Below the pieces are notes generated by a model. That model searched no databases, was not told the DNA's origin, and was given only the letters and a program-made list of their open reading frames with translations. From NCBI GenBank assembly GCA_021777105.1, contig JAIQZQ010000033.1, forward strand, positions 1 through 34,198: a DNA stretch of 34,198 nucleotides. The letters run 5' to 3'. Positions 8,466-15,803 of the stretch are shown in pieces. Every line of letters starts with the position of its first letter. Positions within the stretch are counted from its first letter, which is position 1. This DNA is from Candidatus Anammoxibacter sp. (lineage in GTDB: Bacteria > Planctomycetota > Brocadiia > Brocadiales > Anammoxibacteraceae). The position numbers and the translations under genes are program-made.

Positions 8466-8585
8466 GTGCCTTAACACCGGCAACGTGGCATTGTTGGGAT
8501 TTACCCTTTAGGGTTTTATTTCACGGCATTTGAATAAGAACATCCCCAAATATGATTTTTCGAAAACCTTATGTAATTGACTATA
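8466..8585. repeat. Partial copy of the TTTTCGAAAA MITE-like family before the suf regulator
   Basis: It contains TTTACCCTTTAGGGTTTTATT, then GCATTTGAATAAGAACAT, then TTTTCGAAAA and the terminal repeat ending TTGACTATA at 8585. This is the same order as the right side of the complete copy at 19535-19703, read as its reverse complement. Its last bases touch the GGAG ribosome binding site of the following gene, so the element supplies that gene's immediate upstream region. Confidence 0.7.
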
Positions 8586-8600
8586 TGGAGAAAATGCGAT

Positions 8601-9065
8601 ATGAAAATGACAAAGGCAACGGATTACGCGCTTATATTTTTAAAACATCTTTGTCTGCTTGAGGATGGCAGAATCTCCAGTGTAAAGATTATCTCTGAGC
8701 AATGCAACATCCCTAAGCGGTTTTTAGCAAACATTGCGCACACCCTTTCAAAGGCCGGTATTATATTTACGATCAAAGGCATGGACGGCGGCGTCAAGTT
8801 GTCGCGGGACGGCGGCGAAATAACAATCAGAGAGGTGGTTGAGGCGATGGAAGGAAACATCAGGTTTGTCGAGTGTCAGGCCGGCGTAGGCGTATGCAGC
8901 TCAGAAGAGTTGTGCGATGTAAAACATTTTTGGGACAACAAACTTGAGGGCTTTCTTGACACCCTCAACAGCACAACAATAAAGGATTTATCGGAATTTT
9001 CAACAAACACTCTGCAATCGGCGCCGCAGAGGCTAGATACCGGCCAAATGCCCAATGCCAAATGA
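8601..9065 (+). CDS. Rrf2-family, IscR-like iron-sulfur regulator of the suf operon
   Basis: A 154-residue Rrf2 protein with an N-terminal winged helix (TKATDYALIFLKHL, then ISEQCNIPKRFLANIAHTLSKAG and the wing KGMDGGVKLSRD). Three cysteines, C92, C99 and C105 (ECQAGVGVCSSEELC), stand where IscR has its [2Fe-2S] ligands. The first spacing is Cx6C instead of the usual Cx5C. Family knowledge and position directly before sufCBDS suggest it senses cluster supply and controls this operon. A TTG frame start at 8577 is inside a repeat element; the ATG at 8601 has GGAG ten bases upstream. The last residues are encoded by low-complexity CCAAATGAC-like repeats and may not be conserved. Confidence 0.88.
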   Translation: MKMTKATDYALIFLKHLCLLEDGRISSVKIISEQCNIPKRFLANIAHTLSKAGIIFTIKGMDGGVKLSRDGGEITIREVVEAMEGNIRFVECQAGVGVCSSEELCDVKHFWDNKLEGFLDTLNSTTIKDLSEFSTNTLQSAPQRLDTGQMPNAK

Positions 9066-9117
9066 CTAATACCAAATGACCAATAACCAATAACTAAAAA
9101 TAAGGAGACTTAATCCA

Positions 9118-9942
9118 ATGGAAACCTTGATAGAACCAAAACCGGTTTCTGAGGAAACCGCGCAAGGGCCGGCCGTTGAAAACGAGACTCTTGTAATTAA
9201 AGACCTCAGCGTGACGATAGACGGCAAGGCAATACTTGACAACATTAACCTTTCCATTAAAAAAGGCGAGGTTCATGCCCTGATGGGGCCGAACGGTTCA
9301 GGCAAAAGCACCCTCTCTTACACTTTGATGGGGCATCCAAAATACACCGTGACAAGCGGCGAGGCAATATTTAAAGGCGTGAATATGCTTGACCTTCCCA
9401 CGGATGAAAGGGCGCGCATGGGGCTGTTTTTAGGATTTCAATATCCCGTTTCAGCGCCTGGAGTAAGTATGGGCAATTTTTTAAGGATGGCTGTAAATTC
9501 AGTTAAATACAACGGCAACAACGGCAAACGGCCGTTGCCCATAGCAAAATTTCATAAAATAATGAAGGAAAAGATGGCTATGCTTGAGATGAAGGATTCA
9601 TTTGCAAGTAGGTATCTTAATGACGGCTTTTCGGGCGGTGAGAAGAAAAAGGCTGAAATACTGCAAATGGCAATGCTTGAGCCGGAGATCGCCATACTTG
9701 ACGAGACTGATTCAGGGCTTGATATCGACGCGTTAAAATTTGTGGCAAATGGTGTAAACAGCATGACCGGGCCTAATTTAGGCGTTCTCATTATTACACA
9801 CTACAACAGGATACTTGATTATATTAAGCCTCAATTTGTTCACGTGTTGTTGAATGGACGCATTGTTGTTTCAGGCGGCCCTGATCTTGCGCAAACGCTT
9901 GAGAAGCAAGGTTATGACGAAATTAAAAAGAATTTTGAATAA
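9118..9942 (+). CDS. sufC: Fe-S cluster assembly ATPase SufC
   Basis: ABC-type ATPase of the SufBCD complex, which drives conformational change in SufB-SufD during cluster assembly in the cytoplasm. Walker A is GPNGSGKST (residues 57-65), the signature is SGGEKKKAEILQMAML, Walker B with the SufC-typical sequence is AILDETDSGLD, and the switch histidine is in LIITHYNRIL. There are no membrane segments, which separates it from transporters. An N-terminal extension of about 20 residues precedes the usual start of the domain. AAGGAG lies at good distance before the ATG. It is followed by sufB, with a 155-bp low-complexity gap. Confidence 0.96.
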   Translation: METLIEPKPVSEETAQGPAVENETLVIKDLSVTIDGKAILDNINLSIKKGEVHALMGPNGSGKSTLSYTLMGHPKYTVTSGEAIFKGVNMLDLPTDERARMGLFLGFQYPVSAPGVSMGNFLRMAVNSVKYNGNNGKRPLPIAKFHKIMKEKMAMLEMKDSFASRYLNDGFSGGEKKKAEILQMAMLEPEIAILDETDSGLDIDALKFVANGVNSMTGPNLGVLIITHYNRILDYIKPQFVHVLLNGRIVVSGGPDLAQTLEKQGYDEIKKNFE

Positions 9943-10080
9943 AAGCGCCGCTGCCGGTAATTTGTGGCTAAGAACGCATAACTAAGAACCAATGACTAAT
10001 AACTAAATACCCGCTACGCGGACAATTGCTACTTGATAAATATTTGGCAATTGCCAATTGATAACTGCCGACTGGTATTG
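9943..10080. repeat. Low-complexity gap between sufC and sufB
   Basis: The gap contains drifted repeats such as AACTAAGAACCAATGACTAA and TTGGCAATTGCCAATTGATA, resembling the gaps before sufC, sufD and the MIP18-like gene. The palindrome TTGGCAATTGCCAA is at about 10047-10060. There is no gene and no clear terminator. Confidence 0.5.
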
Positions 10081-10097
10081 GGAAGGAGCTATGAATA

Positions 10098-11501
10098 ATG
10101 ACAACAGCTCAACTTGAAATGGACGAGAAAAAAGAGAAATACTGGTTTAAAAAACCAGAGAATTATGTTTTTAAGGCCAAGAGAGGGCTTGATGAAAAAA
10201 TTGTCGCTGAAATCTCATGGATGAAACAAGAGCCGGAGTGGATGACAAAGTTTCGGCTTCGCGCGCTTGAGATATTTAACAGAAAACCCATGCCCAAATG
10301 GGGCGGCGATTTAAGCGGCATCGATTTTAACAACATCTACTACTACATTAAACCGTCTGAAAAAAATAGCCGCTCATGGGATGACGTGCCTGACGATATC
10401 AAAAACACATTTGATAAACTTGGCATTCCCGAGGCGGAAAAGAAGTTTCTAGCCGGGGCCGGGGCTCAGTATGAATCAGAGTCGGTTTATCACAACCTGA
10501 AAGAGGAGTGGAGCAAAAAGGGCGTTATTTTTTGCGATATGGACACTGCTTTGCGCGAATACCCGGACATTGTAAAAGAGTATTTCAGCACGGTTGTGCC
10601 GCCTGCCGACAACAAATTCGCGGCGCTTAACAGCGCGGTTTGGAGCGGCGGCAGTTTTGTTTACATACCCGAAGGCGTTCATGTGGAAGTTCCTTTGCAG
10701 GCCTATTTCAGAATAAACGCCGAGAATATGGGGCAGTTTGAGCGCACATTAATAATCGCCGAATCAGGCAGCCAATCCCACTATGTTGAAGGGTGCACGG
10801 CGCCTGTTTACGCTTCCGATTCATTGCACACCGCCGTAGTGGAGGTTATTGTTAAGAAAGACGCGCGTTTTCGCTACACCACCATTCAAAACTGGTCGCC
10901 GAATGTTTACAATTTAGTGACAAAAAGGGCGGTGGCTTATGAGAATTCTGTAATGGAGTGGGTTGACGGCAATCTGGGCAGCAAGTTGACAATGAAGTAC
11001 CCGAGCGTCTACCTGATGGGCAGGGGAGCAAGGGCTGAGATATTGTCTCTCGCTTTTTCAGGCAAAGGGCAACATCAGGACGCAGGCGGCAAGGCCGTCC
11101 ACGGCGCGCCAGATACATCGTCAACCATAACATCAAAGTCCATCAGTAAAAACGGCGGCCGCGCTTCATACAGGGGGTTGCTTAAGGTTCACAAAGGCGC
11201 AAAAGGCGCAAAATCAAACGTCCGGTGCGACGCTCTATTGCTGGACGAAGCCTCGCGGTCCGACACTTACCCTTATATGGAGATAGATGAAGAGAGGTCA
11301 AGCATCGGCCACGAAGCAAGCGTAAGCAAGATCGGCGAGGAGCAGTTGTTCTATTTAATGAGCAGAGGGCTTAGCGAAGCCCAGGCCTCCGCGTTAATTG
11401 TAAGCGGCTTTATAGAACCCATTGTAAAAGAACTGCCCATGGAGTACGCCGTTGAGATGAACAGGTTAATTCAACTACAAATGGAAGGCAGCGTTGGTTA
11501 G
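10098..11501 (+). CDS. sufB: Fe-S cluster assembly scaffold protein SufB
   Basis: SufB is the scaffold subunit of SufBCD and, with SufD, holds the nascent cluster. It has 467 residues, normal for the family. Family landmarks are the N-terminal [20 protein letters not shown], the beta-helix core ([32 protein letters not shown]), the conserved cysteine C377 in [12 protein letters not shown], and the C-terminal [20 protein letters not shown] with its conserved His-Glu. GGAAGGAG stands ten bases before the ATG at 10098. A nearer ATG at 10091 opens only an eight-codon frame overlapping the start. Confidence 0.96.
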   Translation: MTTAQLEMDEKKEKYWFKKPENYVFKAKRGLDEKIVAEISWMKQEPEWMTKFRLRALEIFNRKPMPKWGGDLSGIDFNNIYYYIKPSEKNSRSWDDVPDDIKNTFDKLGIPEAEKKFLAGAGAQYESESVYHNLKEEWSKKGVIFCDMDTALREYPDIVKEYFSTVVPPADNKFAALNSAVWSGGSFVYIPEGVHVEVPLQAYFRINAENMGQFERTLIIAESGSQSHYVEGCTAPVYASDSLHTAVVEVIVKKDARFRYTTIQNWSPNVYNLVTKRAVAYENSVMEWVDGNLGSKLTMKYPSVYLMGRGARAEILSLAFSGKGQHQDAGGKAVHGAPDTSSTITSKSISKNGGRASYRGLLKVHKGAKGAKSNVRCDALLLDEASRSDTYPYMEIDEERSSIGHEASVSKIGEEQLFYLMSRGLSEAQASALIVSGFIEPIVKELPMEYAVEMNRLIQLQMEGSVG

Positions 11502-11518
11502 ATGCCGGCTGCTTGATA

Positions 11519-11608
11519 AAAGATGGTAATAAGTGATAGGTAATCCGTTATCAGTAAAAACAAAAGCAAGTAAAAATCGAATTACCGATCACCAATTACC
11601 AATGGAGT
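11519..11608. repeat. Low-complexity repeat between sufB and sufD (copy 1)
   Basis: This stretch reads GATAGGTAATC, GTTATCAGTAAAA, CAAAAGCAAGTAAAAATCG, then ACCGATCACCAATTACCAA. Nearly the same series is found at 15048-15128 before the MIP18-like gene, and a shorter inverted one at 20940-20970 beside tssH. Confidence 0.7.
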
Positions 11609-11614
11609 AATAAA

Positions 11615-12931
11615 ATGGATATAAAAAACATGAAAGGGTTTTCCGAAGAGCTTGTCGGTTATATTTCCGATGCGAGAAACGAGCCTGCATGGTTGAGGGA
11701 TCAAAGGTTGTCGTGCTGGCATAAATATGCGGATAGTCCCATGCCGGACGCCGACGACGAGCTCTGGCGCCGGGCGGATTTAAGTTCGCTTAATCTTGAT
11801 GAAATTTATCCTTTTGACGATAACGGCGCTGAAAACCAAACGTCGGGAAATAGCGGTGAGCAAAGAGGCTCGTCATTTTTGCGCTCCGCGTTATCAAAAG
11901 ACCTGTCTTACAAGGGAGTGATATTTACTGATATGAACGACGCGTTGCTTAGACATACGGACATGGCAAAGGAGTATTTGTTGAAAAACAGCGCAGGGGT
12001 TGATCGTGACGTCTTTGCTTTGTTAAACGCCGCTTGTTGGAGAGGCGGTGTCTTTCTATGGGTTCCCGACGGCGCGGATGTTGGCGTCCCGTTAAGCGCA
12101 TTGCAGTCATTTGCCAAACCGGGCAACGGAATGTTTCAACGGATAATAATTGTTGTGGGTAATTCCGCGGCTGTTTCTTTTAGGGAAGAGTCGTCGTCGT
12201 ATCTTGATGATTCACATATCCCGGCCGGCAACAACAGCGCGCCTCAATCCATAAGCGCCGGCATTGTTGAGATCTACCTGAAAAACAACGCAAAGCTCAA
12301 TTATTTTTCATTGCAGGATTTTAGCGATGAAGTTTATAGCTTTACCGTTAAAAAGGCGGTTTTGGATAGGGACGCGTCAATAAACTGGGTAGAGGGAACT
12401 GTAGGCGGTAAACTCGCAAAATCCCGCATTGAGATTGCGCTGCAGGGACCAGGCGCAAACGCTGAGATTACAGGCGTCTCATATGTTGCCGGAGAGAGGA
12501 GGATCGACTCCTCCATAGCTATTCATCACTCCGCGCCGGATACAAGCGGAAACATCCTGGTCAAAGGCGCCGCGGATGATAGCGGCGGCAGCGTGTTCCA
12601 GGGCATGATCAGGATAGATGAAACCGCGCAGAGAACAAATTCGTACATGGGCAATTACAACTTGCTTTTAAGTGAAAACGCCCGCGCCGACTCCGTGCCC
12701 AGGCTTGAAATAGAGGCCGATGAAGTAAAAGCGTCGCACGGCGTAACCGTGGGCGAGGTGGATGCAGAACAGCTCTTCTACCTTATGAGCCGCGGCATTA
12801 GCGGCAGCGACGCTAAGAACTTAATTGTTGACGGCTTTTTTGAATCAGCTATTGCCAACGCTCCGCAAGAGGATATCAAGGAAGCCCTGCGCAATACAAT
12901 AGGCAAAAAGAGGGAGCGAAATGACAAATAA
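11615..12931 (+). CDS. sufD: Fe-S cluster assembly protein SufD
   Basis: SufB paralogue and partner in the SufBCD complex. The N-terminal PAWLRDQRLSCWHKYADSPM segment matches the start of SufB-like proteins. The core has the beta-helix pattern (LNYFSLQDFSDEVYSFTVKK, INWVEGTVGGKLAKS). The C terminus reads VKASHGVTVGEVDAEQLFYL, with the conserved histidine and the MSRGIS motif shared with SufB. The central region is more divergent and glycine/serine-rich (DDNGAENQTSGNSGEQRGSS near residues 69-88). The SufB cysteine position is absent, as expected for SufD. GGAG is upstream of the ATG. The gene overlaps sufS by 11 bp, indicating coupled translation. Confidence 0.93.
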   Translation: MDIKNMKGFSEELVGYISDARNEPAWLRDQRLSCWHKYADSPMPDADDELWRRADLSSLNLDEIYPFDDNGAENQTSGNSGEQRGSSFLRSALSKDLSYKGVIFTDMNDALLRHTDMAKEYLLKNSAGVDRDVFALLNAACWRGGVFLWVPDGADVGVPLSALQSFAKPGNGMFQRIIIVVGNSAAVSFREESSSYLDDSHIPAGNNSAPQSISAGIVEIYLKNNAKLNYFSLQDFSDEVYSFTVKKAVLDRDASINWVEGTVGGKLAKSRIEIALQGPGANAEITGVSYVAGERRIDSSIAIHHSAPDTSGNILVKGAADDSGGSVFQGMIRIDETAQRTNSYMGNYNLLLSENARADSVPRLEIEADEVKASHGVTVGEVDAEQLFYLMSRGISGSDAKNLIVDGFFESAIANAPQEDIKEALRNTIGKKRERNDK

Positions 12932-14156
12932 TAATTTTGATGTTGATAAAATACGCAAGGATTTCCCCATTCTCAATCGCAAGGTTTACGGCAAACCGTT
13001 GATCTATCTGGACAACGCCGCCACATCGCAAAAACCTGAAATCGTTATAAACACAATAAACGACTATTATACCCAATGCAATGCCAACACACACAGAGGC
13101 GTGCATTTGTTGAGCGAAGAGGCCACTGAAAAATACGAAGATGCTCACGTAAAAGTAGCCGGCTTTATAAACGCCGAAGGTTACCGGGAGGTCGTTTTTA
13201 CCCGCAACACAACCGAGGCCATAAACCTTGTGGCCTATAGTTGGGGCAGGGCAAACATTTCTGCCGGCGACGCTATCTTGCTGACTGAAATGGAGCACCA
13301 CAGCAATCTTGTGCCCTGGCAAATATTGGCGCGGGAAAAAGGGGCTGAGTTGCGCTTTATTGAGGTTGACGACAAAGGCGAGCTTAACCTTGACAACCTT
13401 GATGAGCTGCTGAGCGGCAATGTCAAGTTGGTTTCGCTTGCCCACATGTCAAATGTGTTGGGAACCATCAATCCCATTGAGCAAATAATCGCAAAGGCCC
13501 ACAACGCCGGCTCCCTGGTTTTGATTGACGCTGCTCAAAGCGTCCCACACATGGCGGTTGACGTTCAAAAATATGATTGCGATTTCATGGCGTTTTCAGG
13601 CCATAAAATGGTTGGCCCCACAGGCATAGGAGTCCTCTACGCTAAAAGGGACATTCTTGAAAAGATGAGCCCGTTCCTTGGCGGCGGCGATATGATCCTT
13701 AACGTAAAGTTGCGCGAATCAACGTGGAACGAGCTTCCCTGGAAGTTTGAGGCCGGCACTCCCTCAATAGCCCAGGGCATCGCTCTGGGGAGCGCGGTTG
13801 ATTACCTGACGTCGATAGGGATGGACGCCGTACACGGCTATGAGCATGAAATAGTATCTTACGCAATGGAAGCGCTTGGCAATGTAGGGGGGCTTGACAT
13901 GCTTGGCCCGCCTTCCAACAAACGCGGCGGCCTGGTTTCGTTTAGTTTAGAAGAAGTCCATCCCCATGACCTGGCAGCCGTGCTTGATAGAGAAGGCGTT
14001 GCAATAAGGGCCGGCCACCACTGCGCCCAGCCCCTTCATGATAAGCTTGGCCTTGCGGCCTCCGCCCGCGCAAGTTTCTATATATATAACACCCGCGATG
14101 AAGTGGATAAACTTATTGCCGCTATTGAAAAGGCAAAAACCATCTTTAAAATGTAG
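12921..14156 (+). CDS. sufS: Cysteine desulfurase SufS
   Basis: PLP-dependent enzyme that takes sulfur from L-cysteine, forms a cysteine persulfide and passes it to SufU. Class II desulfurase features are visible: LDNAATSQKP, NTHRGVHLLSEEAT, HHSNLVPWQ, D203 contacting the cofactor (LIDAAQSVPH), the PLP lysine K229 in FSGHKMVGPTG, and the catalytic C368 in RAGHHCAQPL. The 411 residues are normal. GGGAG precedes the ATG, which lies inside the end of sufD. sufU follows after 166 bp containing a heptamer array. Confidence 0.97.
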   Translation: MTNNNFDVDKIRKDFPILNRKVYGKPLIYLDNAATSQKPEIVINTINDYYTQCNANTHRGVHLLSEEATEKYEDAHVKVAGFINAEGYREVVFTRNTTEAINLVAYSWGRANISAGDAILLTEMEHHSNLVPWQILAREKGAELRFIEVDDKGELNLDNLDELLSGNVKLVSLAHMSNVLGTINPIEQIIAKAHNAGSLVLIDAAQSVPHMAVDVQKYDCDFMAFSGHKMVGPTGIGVLYAKRDILEKMSPFLGGGDMILNVKLRESTWNELPWKFEAGTPSIAQGIALGSAVDYLTSIGMDAVHGYEHEIVSYAMEALGNVGGLDMLGPPSNKRGGLVSFSLEEVHPHDLAAVLDREGVAIRAGHHCAQPLHDKLGLAASARASFYIYNTRDEVDKLIAAIEKAKTIFKM

Positions 14157-14272
14157 ACCGGCTCAGAACAAGTTTGGGATTTTATATTTTGAATACTAAA
14201 TGATAAAAGGGGCGAAGCCTCTTGCTTGTTTTTCATCCAGTATCCAGCAGCATCGGCGCAGCCGACTGCCGG

Positions 14273-14307
14273 TATCCAGTATCCAGTATCCAGTATCCAG
14301 TATCCAG
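14273..14307. repeat. Tandem heptamer array, five TATCCAG units
   Basis: Five perfect copies of the 7-bp unit TATCCAG lie between sufS and sufU, ending 15 bp before the sufU start codon and touching its ribosome binding site. A further, broken run (ATCCAGTATCCAGCAG) lies at 14235-14250. Such arrays change length easily by slippage. Confidence 0.9.
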
Positions 14308-14322
14308 CAAAAGGACAATAAA

Positions 14323-14712
14323 ATGGACGATCTATACCGTGAAAACATAATGGATCATTATCAAAATCCCAGAAACTTTGGCGAGATTGAGAATCCTGAC
14401 ATATCATTTAAAGACAGCAATCCCCTTTGCGGCGATGAGTTGCAAATTGATTTAAAGATTGAGGACAACAAAGTTGCCGATGTAAAGTTTCATTGCAAAT
14501 GCTGCGCAATTTGCAAAGCCTCAGCTTCAATGCTGACCGAGATGGTCGAAGATCAGGACCTTGACGGGCTAAAAGAGATAAATAAAGAGGATGTCATGGA
14601 TAATCTAGGCATATCATTAGGGCCGGTAAGGATAAAATGCGCCCTTTTGCCGTTAAAAGTCTTAAAAGCCGGCATTTACGGCATTGATAAATGCGGCGTA
14701 TTGGAGGTATAA
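14323..14712 (+). CDS. sufU: SufU-like sulfur carrier / IscU-type scaffold
   Basis: A 129-residue IscU/SufU fold protein that accepts persulfide sulfur from SufS. Conserved positions are C36 and D38 (NPLCGDE), C61 in HCKCCAICKASASML, and C106 in RIKCALLPL. Together these form the three-cysteine plus aspartate site, usually zinc-bound in SufU. Extra cysteines C58, C60, C64 and C124 make it unusually cysteine-rich. The reading frame stays open 41 codons further upstream, but that part is encoded by the heptamer array and is not protein-like. The ATG at 14323 has AAGGA eight bases before it. The next gene's ribosome binding site overlaps the end of this one. Confidence 0.9.
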   Translation: MDDLYRENIMDHYQNPRNFGEIENPDISFKDSNPLCGDELQIDLKIEDNKVADVKFHCKCCAICKASASMLTEMVEDQDLDGLKEINKEDVMDNLGISLGPVRIKCALLPLKVLKAGIYGIDKCGVLEV

Positions 14713-14715
14713 ACA

Positions 14716-15033
14716 ATGGAAGATTTTATTAAAGTCGCGGAAGTCGGCGATATAAACGAAGGCGGGGCGAAACAGATTGATCTAAATGGAACAAAAATAG
14801 CCCTGTTTAATGTTGACAACGGTTATTACGCCATTGGCGACACCTGCTCGCACGAAAAAGCCTCGCTCTCCCATGGCGAAATCGACGGCAATGTTGTATC
14901 CTGCCCGCGTCACGGGGCGCGGTTTAATATCAAGACCGGCGCTGTCATGTCCCTGCCCGCAATGTTCCCGGTAAAAACGCATAAGGTTAAGGTTGAGGGC
15001 AACGATATTAAAGTCAGCTTAAACAACGAATAG
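14716..15033 (+). CDS. Rieske-type [2Fe-2S] ferredoxin
   Basis: A 105-residue soluble Rieske protein with the ligand pairs C44-x-H46 (TCSHEKASLSHGE) and C63-x2-H66 (SCPRHGARFNIKTG). The length and lack of a membrane anchor fit the small ferredoxin subunits of the dioxygenase/nitrite-reductase small-subunit group. Its place inside the SUF operon suggests an electron-transfer role in cluster assembly or that it is a client; that is inference. GGAGG overlaps the end of sufU, and only three bases separate the two genes. Confidence 0.92.
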   Translation: MEDFIKVAEVGDINEGGAKQIDLNGTKIALFNVDNGYYAIGDTCSHEKASLSHGEIDGNVVSCPRHGARFNIKTGAVMSLPAMFPVKTHKVKVEGNDIKVSLNNE

Positions 15034-15047
15034 CGGTATCTGGGATA

Positions 15048-15128
15048 AAAGATGGTGATAGGTAATCAGTTATCAGTAAAAGCAAAAACAAGTAAAAATC
15101 GTAGATTTTCACCAATAACCAATTACAG
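15048..15128. repeat. Low-complexity repeat before the MIP18-like gene (copy 2)
   Basis: It repeats the series GATGGTGATAGGTAATC, GTTATCAGTAAAAGCAAAAA, CAAGTAAAAATCG, then ACCAATAACCAATTAC, closely matching 11519-11608. The downstream ribosome binding site AGGAGG lies directly at its end. Confidence 0.7.
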
Positions 15129-15139
15129 GAGGTACGGCA

Positions 15140-15460
15140 ATGGTTACAGAACTGATTGTGCGTTCAATGTTAATGGGCGTTATAGATCCTGAAATGGGCG
15201 TAAGCATTGTGGATATGGGATTAATATACAATATTGATATTAAAGACAACGCAATCAACATTGATATGACCCTGACCAATCCCGGCTGCCCGCAAGGCCC
15301 TGAGATAATAGCTGAAATAAAACAAAGCCTCAAGGTTCTTGACGGCATAGACGCAGTTAACGTAAACCTGATCTGGTCGCCTCCATGGAACCCTGAAATG
15401 ATGAGCGAAGAAGCCCAGGAAATGCTGGCCGGATACTACCCATCCTTTAAGATCGGATGA
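15140..15460 (+). CDS. MIP18 (DUF59) family Fe-S maturation protein, SufT/PaaD-like
   Basis: Small 106-residue protein of the family used late in iron-sulfur cluster delivery. Landmarks are the DPEMGVSIVDMGLIYNI segment (DPE near residue 16) and the TNPGCPQGPEI loop with conserved C50, followed by VNLIWSPPWNPEMMSEEA. Proteins of this type next to sufS are often called SufT-like and help load clusters onto client proteins. AGGAGG precedes the ATG. It is the last gene of the suf series and no clear terminator follows; tRNA-Leu points toward it on the other strand. Confidence 0.9.
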   Translation: MVTELIVRSMLMGVIDPEMGVSIVDMGLIYNIDIKDNAINIDMTLTNPGCPQGPEIIAEIKQSLKVLDGIDAVNVNLIWSPPWNPEMMSEEAQEMLAGYYPSFKIG

Positions 15461-15485
15461 GGGTTGCTGGATGCTGGATATTCAA

Positions 15486-15567
15486 TGCGGGAGGGGGGAC
15501 TCGAACCCCCACACCTTGCGGCGCTAGATCCTAAGTCTAGTGCGTCTGCCAATTCCGCCACCCCCGC
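15486..15567 (-). tRNA. tRNA-Leu (anticodon UAG)
   Basis: The minus strand folds as a class II tRNA. The acceptor stem is GCGGGGG with CTCCCGC (one G-U pair), the D arm contains GGCAGACGC, the anticodon stem CTAGA/TCTAG holds the loop CTTAGGA, there is a long variable arm, and the T arm is GGGGGTTCGAGTCCCCC. The discriminator is A, and the 3' CCA is not encoded. Confidence 0.96.
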
Positions 15568-15620
15568 TTGCGACAATTCATCTATTAGCGTTTACGCGAT
15601 AGGAATAAATTAAGTATAGG

Positions 15621-15649
15621 ATAATATCAGTGGATTATAATTTTGTCAA
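15621..15649 (-). promoter_or_regulatory. Promoter of tRNA-Leu
   Basis: On the minus strand TTGACA (15649-15644), 17 bases, then TATTAT (15626-15621). It is a near-consensus sigma70 promoter about 50 bp before the tRNA 5' end. Confidence 0.8.
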
Positions 15650-15803
15650 GAAATATTATGGCCGGCAAAAGGTATAAACATACAGCGGCGCTGTAAAGTA
15701 GGCGCGTTCCGGCTTCATGGCCGCGTTACTGAGATAGAGCCGCCAAACTCTCCGCGCTACCTACGCTACCTACGCTTTGCTCTCCGCGTCATGCGCTCCG
15801 CGC

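Noticed and set aside
11908..12126. Antisense frames within the suf and T6SS genes
   Set aside because: They overlap well-identified genes entirely and carry no start signals or family motifs.
14233..14308. TATCCAG repeats as a possible CRISPR array
   Set aside because: Units are 7 bp and contiguous, with no spacers and no cas genes.
14200..14322. 41-residue N-terminal extension of SufU
   Set aside because: It is encoded by the heptamer array and repeat DNA; the ATG at 14323 has a proper ribosome binding site and matches the family start.
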